Positions 55,806-63,289 of a stretch of DNA of 64,000 nucleotides are shown in pieces. The notes beneath the pieces are model-generated. The model ran no database searches and had not been told where the DNA came from. It worked only from the letters and a program-made list of their open reading frames with translations. Numbering within the stretch: position 1 is the first letter of the stretch; every line of letters starts with the position of its first letter. The DNA comes from Atopomonas hussainii (GTDB lineage Bacteria; Pseudomonadota; Gammaproteobacteria; Pseudomonadales; Pseudomonadaceae): assembly GCF_900109735.1 (NCBI RefSeq), contig NZ_FOAS01000004.1:124001-188000 (forward strand), given 5' to 3'. A program made the translations under genes and the position numbers.

Positions 55806-57041
55806 ATGTTGGATTACGCCCTCGATTTCACCCCGCAGCGCTTGAGCGAAACGCCGCATTGTTTGCGCGTCGGCCCGTGGCAGGTGAATTATCAGGCCTT
55901 TGCCCGGCATGCCAACGACCAGCGTGCGCCAGTACTGCTACTGGGCGGGGCCTTTCAAAGCTTTCGCTCGTTCGCCAGCGAAATCGAAACCTTGCTCGCC
56001 GAGCACCCGGTATTGCTGATCGACCTACCCTCGCAGGGCTGTAACGAACAGCAAGCCCCTGAGCTGAGCCTGGAAGGCCTTGCCGACTTACTCAATGACA
56101 GCCTTGCTGCCTTAGGTGTGGCGCAGGTCAAAGCGGTGGGTTTGTCATACGGCTCGGCCTTAGCGGCGCTGTTTGCCGTGCGCCATCCAACACGCTGCGA
56201 GCGTCTGTTACTGGCCGGTGTGACGCAGTTTGGTCGCGATGGTTCACGGCGTTTACTGGAGCAAGCTCTCACCCTGCTGCAACAGGGCCAGCAAGATGCC
56301 TTTGCTCACGGCGCCATGGCGGGGTTAATCAACCACTTGGCGCTTGAGCACACCCAAGTCAGCGCAGGTTTTCGCAAGGCGCTGTATCGGCAAATTGTGC
56401 GCATGGATGACGCCGCGCAGTTGCGCTACCAGCAAAACAGCCAGCGCCTGCTGAACTTTCAAGGCTTTAGCGCTTACCCGCAGTGCCCCACGCTGGTGTT
56501 TACCGGCGAGTTCGACCACTTCACCCAACCGTGGGAAAACGCCGCCTTTGCCGCTCAGTGCCCGCAGGCGGAGGCCTACTTGATTCGTAACGCCGACCAT
56601 CTGGCGCAGTTTGAACAGCGCGACGCCTGCCTGAGCTTGTACAGCCCGTTTTTACACGGCCAAACCGTGACCGCCAACGCGCCGCACACCGAGCGGATCG
56701 ACCTGCAAGACCTCGACACCTTAGAGCGCCGCCAGCAGCCCCACTTAAGCGCCAACCTAAACGTGCAGCTTAGCCACCCGGAGCTAGGCAGCCTTAGCGC
56801 ACACCTCAGCCAGCTGAGCTATTTCGGCGGTTTATTGAGCGTGACCTTGCCAGACGACGCACCACTGCTCGACTGGCATCTGCACTGCAATGCACTGGGC
56901 GAGCAAGCCATCGCCTTGGTGCGCAATCAGGGCCGCTGTGCGACGTTTGTTTGCACGCATCTAGATGCGGATGCCGATCAGCGCCTGCAAGATTATTTGC
57001 AACAGCACTTAAGTACCCAGGCGCTCAAGGCCAGCGCCTGA
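55806..57041 (+). CDS. Alpha/beta hydrolase with C-terminal PilZ-like domain
   Basis: A 411-residue protein. An alpha/beta hydrolase fold covers about residues 1-280, with the nucleophile elbow GLSYGSALAAL (Ser), the TGEFDHFTQPW acid region and the DHLAQFE His. After about residue 300, ERRQQPHLSANLNVQL and LSQLSYFGGLL resemble a PilZ domain, but the c-di-GMP motifs are degenerate (RxxxH instead of RxxxR; QxSxxG instead of D/NxSxxG). The hydrolase part recalls RhlA-like acyltransferases; substrate unknown. Start by CAGGGA at 55806. Confidence 0.8.
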   Translation: MLDYALDFTPQRLSETPHCLRVGPWQVNYQAFARHANDQRAPVLLLGGAFQSFRSFASEIETLLAEHPVLLIDLPSQGCNEQQAPELSLEGLADLLNDSLAALGVAQVKAVGLSYGSALAALFAVRHPTRCERLLLAGVTQFGRDGSRRLLEQALTLLQQGQQDAFAHGAMAGLINHLALEHTQVSAGFRKALYRQIVRMDDAAQLRYQQNSQRLLNFQGFSAYPQCPTLVFTGEFDHFTQPWENAAFAAQCPQAEAYLIRNADHLAQFEQRDACLSLYSPFLHGQTVTANAPHTERIDLQDLDTLERRQQPHLSANLNVQLSHPELGSLSAHLSQLSYFGGLLSVTLPDDAPLLDWHLHCNALGEQAIALVRNQGRCATFVCTHLDADADQRLQDYLQQHLSTQALKASA

Positions 57042-57056
57042 TCTAGCAGGGCAACG

Positions 57057-57926
57057 TCAGAGACGCGCCTCGACAATCCGCACCAAGCTAGCCAACTCGC
57101 CACGCGGCAGGTTCAGCTCCGCCGGCTGGCGGTCTGGGTCCAGCACGCGCACTTCGCGAAAGCCGCATTCTTTGCCCGCATCGGCAATCGCCGCTTCGCT
57201 CTGATAATGCAGCGGATAGCCGCCACGGGTCAGCTTGCCGATCAACCACACCCCCCAACGTAACTGACGGTAACGCGGGTGCTCGGTTAAATCTGGATAT
57301 AACTCGGTGAGGTAGGTCGCCTGACTAAAGCCGCGCAGCTGCGCGGCCAGCGCACGCCAGAAACGCTCGACCACAGGGCGCTCAAAGTAATTCAGCAAGC
57401 CTTCGGTAATCACCACCACCGGCTTAGTGCGATCCAGCCCAGCAAATAAACTCGCCAAGCTCAGCGGGCCTTCTTCAGCCAAGATATCCACCGCTTCGAC
57501 GCGGTGCTGCGCCCCCAGCCAACCCTGCACGCGCAGCAGCTCACGCTTGCTGGCAGCCATATCAGGCAGATCAGCCTCTACATACGTGATGTGCGGAAAA
57601 CGTTTACGCATGCGCCGGCCGCGCGGCGACAAGCCACAGGCGATCTCCACCACTTGGGTGACTCCGCCCTGCTCGATGGCCTGCACCAAACGAGCATCGA
57701 TCAGCAAATGCCGCTGCAATAAGAAACGCTCGATATCCAGCCCGAAAGCGCGCTTGGCAGCCCAGCTGATCGGCGCCAAAACCCGGTGCGCAAAACGGCC
57801 AAAATCACTGGCAAACGCGGGCTCGCTTAAGCCATGGCGAAACCAGACAAACCCGGTGTAATGCGCGCTGGGGGAAATATGTGCGCTGTCTTTGCGGGTC
57901 ATGCCTTGCAACATCAAAGTGGCCAT
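57057..57926 (-). CDS. Class I SAM-dependent methyltransferase (leucine carboxyl methyltransferase-like)
   Basis: A 289-residue protein. ARLVQAIEQGGVTQVVEIAC with GLSPRGRRMRKRF is the SAM-binding motif of the LCM/PPM1 group. FPHITYVEADLPDMAASKRE and VVVITEGLLNYFERPVVERF follow. These enzymes methylate carboxyl groups or small molecules; the target is not known. The ATG at 57926 follows GGAG. Convergent with the hydrolase gene, divergent from the DedA-PAP2 gene. Confidence 0.78.
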   Translation of the reverse strand: MATLMLQGMTRKDSAHISPSAHYTGFVWFRHGLSEPAFASDFGRFAHRVLAPISWAAKRAFGLDIERFLLQRHLLIDARLVQAIEQGGVTQVVEIACGLSPRGRRMRKRFPHITYVEADLPDMAASKRELLRVQGWLGAQHRVEAVDILAEEGPLSLASLFAGLDRTKPVVVITEGLLNYFERPVVERFWRALAAQLRGFSQATYLTELYPDLTEHPRYRQLRWGVWLIGKLTRGGYPLHYQSEAAIADAGKECGFREVRVLDPDRQPAELNLPRGELASLVRIVEARL

Positions 57927-58038
57927 CAAGGGCTCCGGGTTTTGTTATTCTGCGCCCAGCCTATGCCCGGCCCTGCGTCGGCACAATGACACCACTGATA
58001 GGCCCAACCTTGGTTGGCCCGCCGAGCACCACGCGTTA

Positions 58039-59322
58039 ATGACTGTCGAACCGTTTATCCACTGGCTGAGCCTAAACCCCGCATGGCTTGGCCTGACCAT
58101 CGCCCTGATCGCCTGCCTCGAATGCCTCGCCCTAGCTGGCGTGCTGATTCCCGGCGTGGTGCTGCTGTTTGCCGTAAGCAGCCTTGCCGGCGCCGGCGCC
58201 TTGAGCCTGCCGGCAGCCTTGGCGTGGGCGTATGGCGGCGCGCTGCTGGGCGATGGTTTGTCGTATGCCATTGGCCGACATTTTCATCAGCGCATTCGGC
58301 GGGTCTGGCCATTTCGCCAACACCCTGAGTGGATCAGCCATGCCGAGCAATTCTTCGCCCGCTACGGCATCGCCAGCTTATTGATTGGCCGCTTTATCGG
58401 CCCCTTACGGCCCATTCTGCCGATGGTCGCGGGCATGTTGGATATGCCGCGCCTGCGTTTTGCGCTGGTCAGTTTAGTGGCTGCCGCCGGTTGGAGCGTG
58501 GCCTATATCGCCCCCGGCTGGCTGGCCGGGGCGGCGCTGCAACTGCCGCTGCCAGAAGGCTTCTGGCCGCAAGTGCTGTGGCTTAGCGCGCTGGTCATCA
58601 CGCCGCTGGCGGTGGGGCTATGGCTGGGTGCGCGCGAGTATCGCTACGCCACCCTACTGACCGGAGTGAGCTGCGCGGCGGCGCTGCTGATTTTACTGAC
58701 CACTTGGCCGCACTTTCAGGTGTTGGACCAGTGGGTTAATCAGGCCTTGCAGCGTGTCCACACCCCCAACGCCGATCAGTGGTTTAGCCGCATCAGCGCG
58801 CTGGGCGATACCTGGCCACTGTTTGCTGGCGGGCTGAGCTTAACGCTGGGTCTTTGGTGGGTTCGAGCACGACGCCAAGCCTTGTTTATGGCGGTGAGTG
58901 TGCTCACTGCCACCGGCCTCACCGGGCTGATCAAACTGAGCATCGCCCGCCAACGGCCGCCGGGTTTAGGGCAAACCCTCGAGCAAATCAGCCTGCCCAG
59001 CGGGCACAGTGTGTTGGCCCTGACTTTAGCCCTCAGCCTTGGCGTACTCCTAGGGCGCGGCAGGCGGGCCACGGGCCGACTAACTTGGCTGCTGGTGCTC
59101 AGCGTGCCGGCGCTGCCGGTGCTGTATTCGCGCCTGTATCTTTCGGCGCACTGGCCCACCGATGTCGCTGCCTCGCTGCTACTCGCGGCGATGTGCGTGG
59201 CGTTGAGCCAAAGCCTGTGCCAGCGCATTACACCGATGACGGCCCTGAGCCCGCGCCAGCTCGGTTGGGCGCTGCTGAGTTTTATCCCCGGTTGGCTCAC
59301 GCTGCTGACGCTGCTGGGTTAA
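58039..59322 (+). CDS. DedA-family/PAP2 phosphatase fusion membrane protein
   Basis: A 427-residue polytopic protein. The first 200 or so residues are a DedA (VTT) domain: LAGVLIPGVVLLFAVSSLAG and the FFARYGIASLLIGRFIGPLR motif. The second half is a PAP2 phosphatase with the three motifs KLSIARQRPPG, LPSGHSVLA and SRLYLSAHWPTD. Such fusions are thought to dephosphorylate and translocate lipid carriers; specificity is inferred. An open frame above the ATG at 58039 overlaps the divergent methyltransferase. The 3' end overlaps the next, convergent gene by four bases. Confidence 0.88.
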   Translation: MTVEPFIHWLSLNPAWLGLTIALIACLECLALAGVLIPGVVLLFAVSSLAGAGALSLPAALAWAYGGALLGDGLSYAIGRHFHQRIRRVWPFRQHPEWISHAEQFFARYGIASLLIGRFIGPLRPILPMVAGMLDMPRLRFALVSLVAAAGWSVAYIAPGWLAGAALQLPLPEGFWPQVLWLSALVITPLAVGLWLGAREYRYATLLTGVSCAAALLILLTTWPHFQVLDQWVNQALQRVHTPNADQWFSRISALGDTWPLFAGGLSLTLGLWWVRARRQALFMAVSVLTATGLTGLIKLSIARQRPPGLGQTLEQISLPSGHSVLALTLALSLGVLLGRGRRATGRLTWLLVLSVPALPVLYSRLYLSAHWPTDVAASLLLAAMCVALSQSLCQRITPMTALSPRQLGWALLSFIPGWLTLLTLLG

Positions 59323-59900
59323 CTCTGCATCCACGCCACCAGCTCTTCGATACGCGCCAGCCGGGCACGCGCGCTACTGATGGTCAGCAGTTCCAGCTTG
59401 TGCTCTTGCTCCAACGGCAACAGATAGGCCAAGGCATAACTGAGCGCTTGCTGGTCACCCACCACGCCGGGCATGCCCAGCTCTTGCACACTGGGGTGTT
59501 CGGCCAAGGCCAGCAGAATAGCGGCCAGCTCGGTGTGTTCCACCTGTAAAGGGCTGGGCGCTTCTTCAGTCAGCCAGTCCACTGTGGCTTGGTGCAAGTG
59601 GTTCGCTGCCACGCTGTGCTCACGGACGATAAAACGTCGCTGGCCTTGTACGGTGATGCCCAGCAGGCCGTTGTCACGCCGCTCGAAATCGACAATGCGC
59701 GCCTCACAACCCACCGCTGCAAATTGCAGGTTGCCGCCAGCCACCTCTTCGCCCTGTAACAGTCCTACCACGCCAAAGCCGGCGTCTTCCCGCAGACAGG
59801 CACTGAGCATATCCAGATAGCGCGCCTCGAAGATTTGCAGCGACAAGCGCGCACCGGGAAACAGCACGGTTTTAAGCGGAAATAACGGCAGCCTGTTCAT
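59319..59900 (-). CDS. LON substrate-binding-domain protein
   Basis: A 193-residue protein consisting of a Lon N-terminal domain alone: MNRLPLFPLKTVLFPGARLS and LQIFEARYLDML start it, with the GCEARIVDFERRDNGLLGIT segment after. No ATPase or protease domain. Such stand-alone proteins are of unknown role. The ATG overlaps the lrgB stop (ATGA), so it is translated as part of lrgA-lrgB. Confidence 0.87.
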   Translation of the reverse strand: MNRLPLFPLKTVLFPGARLSLQIFEARYLDMLSACLREDAGFGVVGLLQGEEVAGGNLQFAAVGCEARIVDFERRDNGLLGITVQGQRRFIVREHSVAANHLHQATVDWLTEEAPSPLQVEHTELAAILLALAEHPSVQELGMPGVVGDQQALSYALAYLLPLEQEHKLELLTISSARARLARIEELVAWMQS

Positions 59901-60610
59901 ACCAACAGCGCCACAACCAGCGGCAACAACACTGCCGTGCTGACGCCCATCAAACTCATCGCCAGCGCCGAGAAGCCGCCGCACTCCTCGCCCTCCTGCA
60001 AGGCGCGCGCGGTGCCGATGGCATGCGAAGTCAGCCCCAGCGCCATGCCCTGCGCCGCCGGATGGGTGATGCCACACAGGCGCAAGAACTCAGGCCCCAG
60101 CAGCACACCGATAATCCCGGTGATGATCACGAACACCGCCGCCAGCGCCGCGACGCCGCCAATTTGCTCAGCCACCAACATGGCAATCGGCGAAGTGACG
60201 GACTTAGGCGCCAAGGTCAGCAGCAGCCAATCTTCCAGCCCCAGCAGCCACGCCAAGCCCACACCCAGCACCGTGGCTAAAGTGCCGGCGACCAACAAGG
60301 TCAGCACAGTCGGCCACAGCAATTGGCGCACGCGGCGTAAGTTCATAAATAAGGGCACAGCCAAGGCCACCGTGGCCGGGCCGAGTAATAAGGTCAGCAG
60401 CTGGCTGCTGCTGGCGTATTGCGCGTAAGGAATTTTCAGCAGCCACAACACGCCACTGAGCAAACACACACTGACCAACATGGGCTGCACGAACACCCAG
60501 CGGGTTTTCTCGTACAGCGCCAGCGCCAGTTGATAAACGCCTAGGGTCAGCCCTAAGCCAAATAACGGATGGCCACTGATGGCCTGCCATGCCGCATGCC
60601 AATCACTCAT
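59897..60610 (-). CDS. lrgB: LrgB/CidB-family membrane protein
   Basis: A 237-residue inner-membrane protein with several hydrophobic segments. The signature region LALTPKSVTSPIA-like (here TLAPKSVTSPIAMLVAEQIG) and GLTSHAIGTARALQEG are typical of LrgB. LrgA/LrgB proteins affect autolysis and carry small metabolites such as pyruvate or glycolate in some bacteria; here unknown. It overlaps lrgA by 8 bases. Confidence 0.9.
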   Translation of the reverse strand: MSDWHAAWQAISGHPLFGLGLTLGVYQLALALYEKTRWVFVQPMLVSVCLLSGVLWLLKIPYAQYASSSQLLTLLLGPATVALAVPLFMNLRRVRQLLWPTVLTLLVAGTLATVLGVGLAWLLGLEDWLLLTLAPKSVTSPIAMLVAEQIGGVAALAAVFVIITGIIGVLLGPEFLRLCGITHPAAQGMALGLTSHAIGTARALQEGEECGGFSALAMSLMGVSTAVLLPLVVALLV

Positions 60611-60968
60611 GACTGGCCTCCTTGCGCTGTTGCCGGCGGATCAGCCACTGCATAAAGAAGCCGGTAAACCACAGCGACACGGTTAGCGAAACCAGCAACA
60701 CCAGCGCCAGCTTGAGTAAATCATCGGCAAGGTCGGCGGCGTACAAAATCACCCCAGCTGAGGGCGGCACTAACAGCAGCGGCAAATAACGCAGCAGTGC
60801 GCCAGCCCCTTCATGCAACGCCGGGCTCACCTCACCACGCAGCAACAGCCAGATAAACAACAACAGCAAACCAATGATCGGCCCCGGCAACATAGGTAAC
60901 AGCAACACCTGCACGCCACTGCCAATAATTTGCAACACAATCAGCGCTGTAATACCGCGTAACAACAT
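60603..60968 (-). CDS. lrgA: LrgA/CidA-family holin-like membrane protein
   Basis: A 121-residue protein with four hydrophobic segments. The family motif LPMLPGPIIGLLLLFIWLLL is at about residues 25-45 and PLLLVPPSAGVI at about 67-78. GGAGG precedes the ATG. It is the first gene of the lrgA-lrgB-LON-domain operon; no LysR/LytR regulator is adjacent. Confidence 0.9.
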   Translation of the reverse strand: MLLRGITALIVLQIIGSGVQVLLLPMLPGPIIGLLLLFIWLLLRGEVSPALHEGAGALLRYLPLLLVPPSAGVILYAADLADDLLKLALVLLVSLTVSLWFTGFFMQWLIRRQQRKEASHE

Positions 60969-61154
60969 GCTCGCCTCCCCGCTTGTGCGCTGAATTATGG
61001 CAGCAACCGCCGTTCATCTGATAACTAAACATTCGGTCAAACATTGCGGCTTGACCGAGCTAAACCCGCGTGGTTTCTTAGCCCAAAGGGTTGACGCCAG
61101 TGATGGCAGTCACACAACAAAAACAATCGCAGCAAAACCCGCCATGGAGGAAAT

Positions 61155-61610
61155 ATGGCATTCGTTCCTGTAGCAGAACTGACTTCTTATATCGGCAAAG
61201 AGCTGGGCACATCCGACTGGCTCACCATCGAACAAAACCGCATTGACCAATTCGCCGAGTGCACCGGCGACCATCAATTTATTCACGTAGACCCAGTCAA
61301 AGCCAAGCTGACCCCGTTTGGCGGCACCATTGCCCACGGTTTCTTAAGCCTGTCGCTAATTCCTGTACTGATGGAAGGCCTGATGATCATGCCGGAAGGC
61401 CTGAAGATGGCCGTCAACTATGGTCTGGACAGCGTGCGCTTCGTACAGCCCGTGCGTGAAGGCTCACGCGTGCGCTTGAAAGTCAGCATCACTGACGTGA
61501 CCGAAAAGAACCCCGGCCAGTGGCTGATCAAAGCCCGCACCGAGATGGAAATCGAAGGCCAAGCTAAGCCTGCGTATATCGCCGAGCCGCTGACCCTCTG
61601 CTTCGTATAA
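61155..61610 (+). CDS. MaoC-family (R)-specific enoyl-CoA hydratase-like protein
   Basis: A 151-residue hot-dog-fold protein. DQFAECTGDHQFIHVDPVKA contains the catalytic Asp and His of the hydratase motif, and FGGTIAHGFLSLSLIPVLME is the following block. These enzymes hydrate enoyl-CoA to (R)-3-hydroxyacyl-CoA, often feeding polyhydroxyalkanoate; the substrate here is inferred. GGAGG lies just before the ATG. A hairpin follows. Confidence 0.88.
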   Translation: MAFVPVAELTSYIGKELGTSDWLTIEQNRIDQFAECTGDHQFIHVDPVKAKLTPFGGTIAHGFLSLSLIPVLMEGLMIMPEGLKMAVNYGLDSVRFVQPVREGSRVRLKVSITDVTEKNPGQWLIKARTEMEIEGQAKPAYIAEPLTLCFV

Positions 61611-61633
61611 GCACCTGCGCAGCCGCGTTACCG

Positions 61634-61667
61634 ACAACGCCGATGCCCTCCTAGGCATCGGCGTTGT
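61634..61667 (+). terminator. Hairpin after the MaoC-family gene
   Basis: ACAACGCCGATGCC and GGCATCGGCGTTGT form a perfect 14-bp stem with a 6-base loop. No T-run, so terminator strength is uncertain. Confidence 0.65.
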
Positions 61668-61747
61668 GCGTTATGTCCGGCACAAATGCTGCGATGAATT
61701 ATGCTTAAAGCATTGGGTTACAACCCACCGCTATAAGAGGCCTGCGC

Positions 61748-62404
61748 ATGCACCACACTCCCATTCGCGTTTTATTAGCTGGCGCAACGGGTTTAACCGG
61801 CGAGCACTTGCTCGACCGTCTGCTGGCCGTACCGGCCATGCAGCAGGTCATCGCGCCCACGCGCCGCCCGCTGGCCAAGCACAACAAGCTGCTCAACCCC
61901 GTCGGCGAGCTGCTGCCACTTCTGGATGACATCCAAAGCCACAACGACCGCGAACTGGAAGCCGCCTTCTGCTGCCTAGGTACCACCATCAAACAAGCCG
62001 GCAGCCAAGACGCCTTCCGCCAAGTGGATTACGACCTGCCCTTGGCCGTAGGGGCAGCCGCCAAAGCGATGGGCGCGCGGCATTTTTTGGTGATCAGCGC
62101 GCTCGGCGCCAACAGCCGCTCGAAGGTTTTCTACAACCGGGTCAAAGGCGAAATGGAAGACGCCCTGCAAGCACAAGGTTGGGAGCAACTGACCATAGTG
62201 CGGCCCAGCTTGTTATTGGGCGAACGCCGCGAACAGCGTTTGGGGGAAACCCTCGCTGCGCCCTTGATGCGCTGGCTGCCGGGCAAGTGGCGCGGCATCG
62301 AAGCCTCGGTACTGGCGCGCGCCCTGTGGCGCCTAGCCCTTGAAGAAGGCCAAGGCGTGCGCTTCGTCGAATCCGACGAATTACGCCGCCTCGGCCGCGA
62401 CTAA
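61748..62404 (+). CDS. NAD(P)-binding Rossmann-fold protein (HTATIP2/NmrA-like)
   Basis: A 218-residue atypical [23 protein letters not shown] is the dinucleotide-binding motif, followed by [40 protein letters not shown] (with YxxxK) and the substrate part. This resembles the HTATIP2/TIP30-like group, for which no bacterial substrate is established. AGAGG precedes the ATG. Single gene, convergent with the YdcH-like gene. Confidence 0.85.
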   Translation: MHHTPIRVLLAGATGLTGEHLLDRLLAVPAMQQVIAPTRRPLAKHNKLLNPVGELLPLLDDIQSHNDRELEAAFCCLGTTIKQAGSQDAFRQVDYDLPLAVGAAAKAMGARHFLVISALGANSRSKVFYNRVKGEMEDALQAQGWEQLTIVRPSLLLGERREQRLGETLAAPLMRWLPGKWRGIEASVLARALWRLALEEGQGVRFVESDELRRLGRD

Positions 62405-62405
62405 C

Positions 62406-62678
62406 CTAGCCGCAACACGAGCCGCAGCAAGCCGGCTTAGCGGCCTTGCGCAGTAGCTCGGCAATCTCATCTTTGCGCTGCACACGCTCGGTTTTTAACT
62501 GACCGAGCGCCGCATCATCCAACAGCTCGATACCGTCTTCGATGCGGCAAATGCGCTTATCCAGCAGCTCATATTCTTCGGCCAAGCGGGCGAAGTGGTT
62601 GTCGTTCATGCGCAGCGCTTGCAGCTCGGCGCGCAGCTCGGGAAAGTCGTTCATCAGCGGGTGGTGATCTACATGCAT
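62406..62678 (-). CDS. YdcH-like (DUF465) small protein with C-terminal cysteine cluster
   Basis: A 90-residue helical protein: HPLMNDFPELRAELQALRMN then HFARLAEEYELLDKRI is the DUF465 start, followed by a second long helix. Unlike typical members it ends KPACCGSCCG, with four cysteines in two adjacent pairs. GGAGG lies before the ATG at 62678. Function of the family is unknown; the tail may bind metal (inference). Divergent from mscL. Confidence 0.83.
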   Translation of the reverse strand: MHVDHHPLMNDFPELRAELQALRMNDNHFARLAEEYELLDKRICRIEDGIELLDDAALGQLKTERVQRKDEIAELLRKAAKPACCGSCCG

Positions 62679-62734
62679 GCGTTGTCCTCCAGCGGGGTTT
62701 AACGGCACTATGCCCCTAGGCAGCGGGCACAGCG

Positions 62735-62748
62735 TTGACCTGCATCAA
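62735..62748. promoter_or_regulatory. Candidate ANR/FNR site between the ydcH-like gene and mscL
   Basis: TTGACctgcATCAA matches the ANR/FNR consensus TTGAT-N4-ATCAA at nine of ten defined positions. It is 43 bases before the mscL ATG and 57 bases from the divergent YdcH-like gene. Confidence 0.5.
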
Positions 62749-62791
62749 CCGCTACCGGTGATAACAACAACGATGAAGAGGGAGTGCATCC

Positions 62792-63196
62792 ATGGGCATA
62801 CTTAACGAGTTCAAAGCCTTTGCCGTTAAAGGCAATGTGGTCGATATGGCGGTGGGCATCATCATTGGCGCCGCCTTCGGCAAGATAGTGTCATCGTTTG
62901 TCGGTGACGTGGTCATGCCGCCGCTGGGCCTGTTGATCGGTGGTGTCGACTTCAGTGATCTGGCCATCACCCTCAAAGCCGCCGAAGGTGATTTGCCGGC
63001 GGTGGTGATGAGCTACGGCAAATTCATTCAGACCGTGGTCGATTTCACCATCGTCGCCTTTGCCATCTTCATGGGGGTTAAGGCAATTAACCGCTTAAAG
63101 AAAGAGGAAGAGGCCGCACCGGCTGCGCCGCCTGCCCCCAGCGCGGAAGAAAAGCTACTCAGCGAGATTCGCGACCTACTTAAAGAAAAACAGTAA
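62792..63196 (+). CDS. mscL: Large-conductance mechanosensitive channel
   Basis: A 134-residue membrane protein. [20 protein letters not shown] with [20 protein letters not shown] is the first, gating helix; a periplasmic loop and a second helix ([20 protein letters not shown]) follow, ending in a charged cytoplasmic helix ([16 protein letters not shown]). It releases solutes on osmotic downshock. Length is typical. Confidence 0.96.
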   Translation: MGILNEFKAFAVKGNVVDMAVGIIIGAAFGKIVSSFVGDVVMPPLGLLIGGVDFSDLAITLKAAEGDLPAVVMSYGKFIQTVVDFTIVAFAIFMGVKAINRLKKEEEAAPAAPPAPSAEEKLLSEIRDLLKEKQ

Positions 63197-63202
63197 GCCG
63201 CA

Positions 63203-63248
63203 TTAGGCGTAAAGAGCCGCGCATGGGTCGGCGCCTCTTTACGCCTAA
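63203..63248 (+). terminator. Hairpin between mscL and rlmG
   Basis: TTAGGCGTAAAGAG and CTCTTTACGCCTAA are perfectly complementary 14-base arms with an 18-base loop. A TACAAT -10-like hexamer (63251-63256) follows at once, so transcription of rlmG may begin just after it. There is no T-run. Confidence 0.6.
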
Positions 63249-63289
63249 GGTACAATCCTGCGCCTGTTCCCGCTGTGCCAGCCTGCCGC

